Shown one piece after another: positions 6,743-7,728 of a stretch of DNA of 7,728 nucleotides (the first letter of the stretch is position 1; every line of letters begins with the position of its first letter). Origin of the DNA: a bacterium (GTDB taxonomy: Bacteria > Sumerlaeota > Sumerlaeia > UBA8349); the NCBI GenBank assembly GCA_013203855.1, contig JABMPG010000743.1, forward strand, positions 1 to 7,728. Reading direction: 5' to 3'. Both the position numbers and the translations under genes were made by a program. Below the pieces are notes generated by a model. It had not been told where the DNA came from. It was given only the letters and a program-made list of their open reading frames with translations, and made no database searches.

Positions 6743-7728
6743 GGCTCCTCCAGGGGGGCCTCGAGTATCTGGTGGCGCCAGGAGTGGGGCAGAACAATCA
6801 GGCCACGATTTCTCTCCAGGGCCAGACCGCTATTGTACACATCGCAGGGCTGGACATCGAAGATGATCACTTGGTCCAGGTGGATATAAGGCTGGCCGCC
6901 ACGGTGGAGGAACAGAACAGACAGCCGGCATCGCCCAGCAGTCAGAGGCAACCAGTCGATGGTCAGATCGACGCTCCCCTTTTTTCCAAGATTATCGATC
7001 AAGAAGCCACTGATCGGGGTGGTGGTGAGGCGAAACACTTCCTGCCCGTAATCCGTTTCAAGCATGACGCCAAAGGCGGGTGAGGCAATTCGGTCGGTGG
7101 TTTCATAGTGCATGCGAACCACCAGTTTCTGGCCGGTTCGGACGGTCTTGGCCAGACTGCCTATCTCATCCAGGATCTGAATGTCCGTGAACCGGATGTC
7201 CTTCCGGGCTTGACTCTGCAGAAGGTCTCGATTGACGAAGTATCCGCCTTCCTGGTCGGCCCACTCCTCGGTCTTCTCCAGGTATGCGGCGATCACATTC
7301 TCGGGAGTTCCATTGACCTCTTGCCGTCCATCCACGAGCAGTATAGCCCGGGAACACAGGTTTTGAACCGCCGCCATGTTGTGGCTGACGAAGAGGACGG
7401 TTCGGCCGCCTCGGGCGACGGTGTCCATTTTGCCGAGGCAGCGTTTGCGGAAGGCGGCGTCGCCGACGGAGAGGACTTCGTCGACGATGAGGATTTCGGG
7501 GTCGAGGTGGGCGGCGACGGCGAAGCCGAGGCGGACCCGCATGCCACTGGAGTAGCGTTTGACGGGGGTGTCGAGGAATCTTTCGACCTCGGCGAACGCG
7601 ACGATCTCGTCGAACTTGCGGTCGATCTCCTGCTTGCGCATGCCGAGGATCGCGCCGTTGAGGTAGATGTTCTCTCGGCCGGTCAGTTCGGGGTGGAACC
7701 CGGTGCCGACTTCGAGAAGCGATCCGAC
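6736..7728 (-). CDS. wzt: Wzt/KpsT-type polysaccharide ABC exporter ATPase with C-terminal glycan-recognition-like domain, 5' end missing
   Basis: The frame is open through the right edge, giving 330 residues; the Walker A motif lies outside. Visible are VGTGFHPELTGRENIYLNG (7-25), typical of polysaccharide/teichoic-acid exporters, the ABC signature YSSGMRVRLGFA (59-70), Walker B ILIVDE (79-84), the D-loop area SVGD (87-90) and H-loop FVSHN (113-117). From about residue 185 to the end lies a beta-rich domain (FTDIQILDEIG ... LTIDWLPLTAGRCRLSVLFL ... IIFDVQPCD) that resembles the Wzt C-terminal domain. In E. coli O8/O9a that domain binds the modified non-reducing end of the O-antigen before export. 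Its permease partner (Wzm-like) would be expected upstream, beyond the window. Codon use changes sharply at about 7377, just after the H-loop. The symbol is by family; orthology to a named wzt is not shown. Confidence 0.93.
   Translation of the reverse strand, partial: VGSLLEVGTGFHPELTGRENIYLNGAILGMRKQEIDRKFDEIVAFAEVERFLDTPVKRYSSGMRVRLGFAVAAHLDPEILIVDEVLSVGDAAFRKRCLGKMDTVARGGRTVLFVSHNMAAVQNLCSRAILLVDGRQEVNGTPENVIAAYLEKTEEWADQEGGYFVNRDLLQSQARKDIRFTDIQILDEIGSLAKTVRTGQKLVVRMHYETTDRIASPAFGVMLETDYGQEVFRLTTTPISGFLIDNLGKKGSVDLTIDWLPLTAGRCRLSVLFLHRGGQPYIHLDQVIIFDVQPCDVYNSGLALERNRGLIVLPHSWRHQILEAPLEEPC

Noticed and set aside
7293..7547. 84-codon Ser/Pro/Ala-rich open frame within the ABC gene
   Set aside because: It is an out-of-frame reading of a segment whose real codons nearly all end in C; the Ser/Ala/Pro bias follows from that. 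The ABC signature and Walker B lie in the other frame.
1..7728. CRISPR array, tRNA/rRNA gene, insertion sequence, toxin-antitoxin or phage genes
   Set aside because: No regularly spaced repeats, cloverleaf, terminal inverted repeats, transposase motifs or small toxin-like pairs were seen; nearly all bases are accounted for by recognised genes.

Overview
The window looks like the distal part of a bacterial surface-polysaccharide operon that runs into the 3' end of an unrelated housekeeping gene. It is moderately GC-rich. The ABC-transporter ATPase is of the Wzt/KpsT type, with a C-terminal extension like that of O-antigen exporters, which points to a bacterium that exports a finished glycan by the ABC-dependent route, most simply a Gram-negative. 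I cannot place the phylum from this sequence.

Layout. Positions 2-358 (+) hold the last 118 codons of a ClpB-type AAA+ disaggregase. A 100-base convergent intergenic region with one small hairpin follows. Everything from 459 to the right edge is on the minus strand and reads right to left as one tightly packed operon of eight genes: Wzt-like ABC ATPase (5' end outside the window) -> FkbM-family methyltransferase -> PAPS-type sulfotransferase -> GT10 (fucosyltransferase-type) glycosyltransferase -> GT2 with a galactosyltransferase-like C-terminal region -> two tandem paralogous GT2 enzymes -> a further GT2. The junctions are a 7-base overlap, a 1-base gap, a 4-base overlap, gaps of 29 and 18 bases, then 8- and 4-base overlaps, which suggests one transcript with translational coupling. 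Its promoter is outside the window.

How the genes may work together. Five glycosyltransferases would build an oligosaccharide or repeat unit. The GT10 enzyme would add fucose or a related sugar, the sulfotransferase would add sulfate, and the FkbM enzyme would methylate. The ABC exporter would carry the product across the inner membrane, perhaps using its C-terminal domain to recognise the finished chain. The predicted product is a sulfated, possibly fucosylated and methylated glycan; the sugars themselves are inferred from family only.

Most worth a second look: (i) an abrupt codon-usage switch inside the ABC ATPase gene just after the H-loop, which suggests a mosaic gene; (ii) a dense G-tract array (nine G-runs in 45 bases on the coding strand) near the start of one tandem GT2 gene and absent from its paralogue; (iii) the tandem GT2 duplication; (iv) the gene combination GT10 + galactosyltransferase-like GT2 + sulfotransferase, which resembles enzyme sets that make sulfated Lewis-type glycans in animals. 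I did not find a CRISPR array, tRNA, rRNA, insertion sequence or clearly novel defence system.
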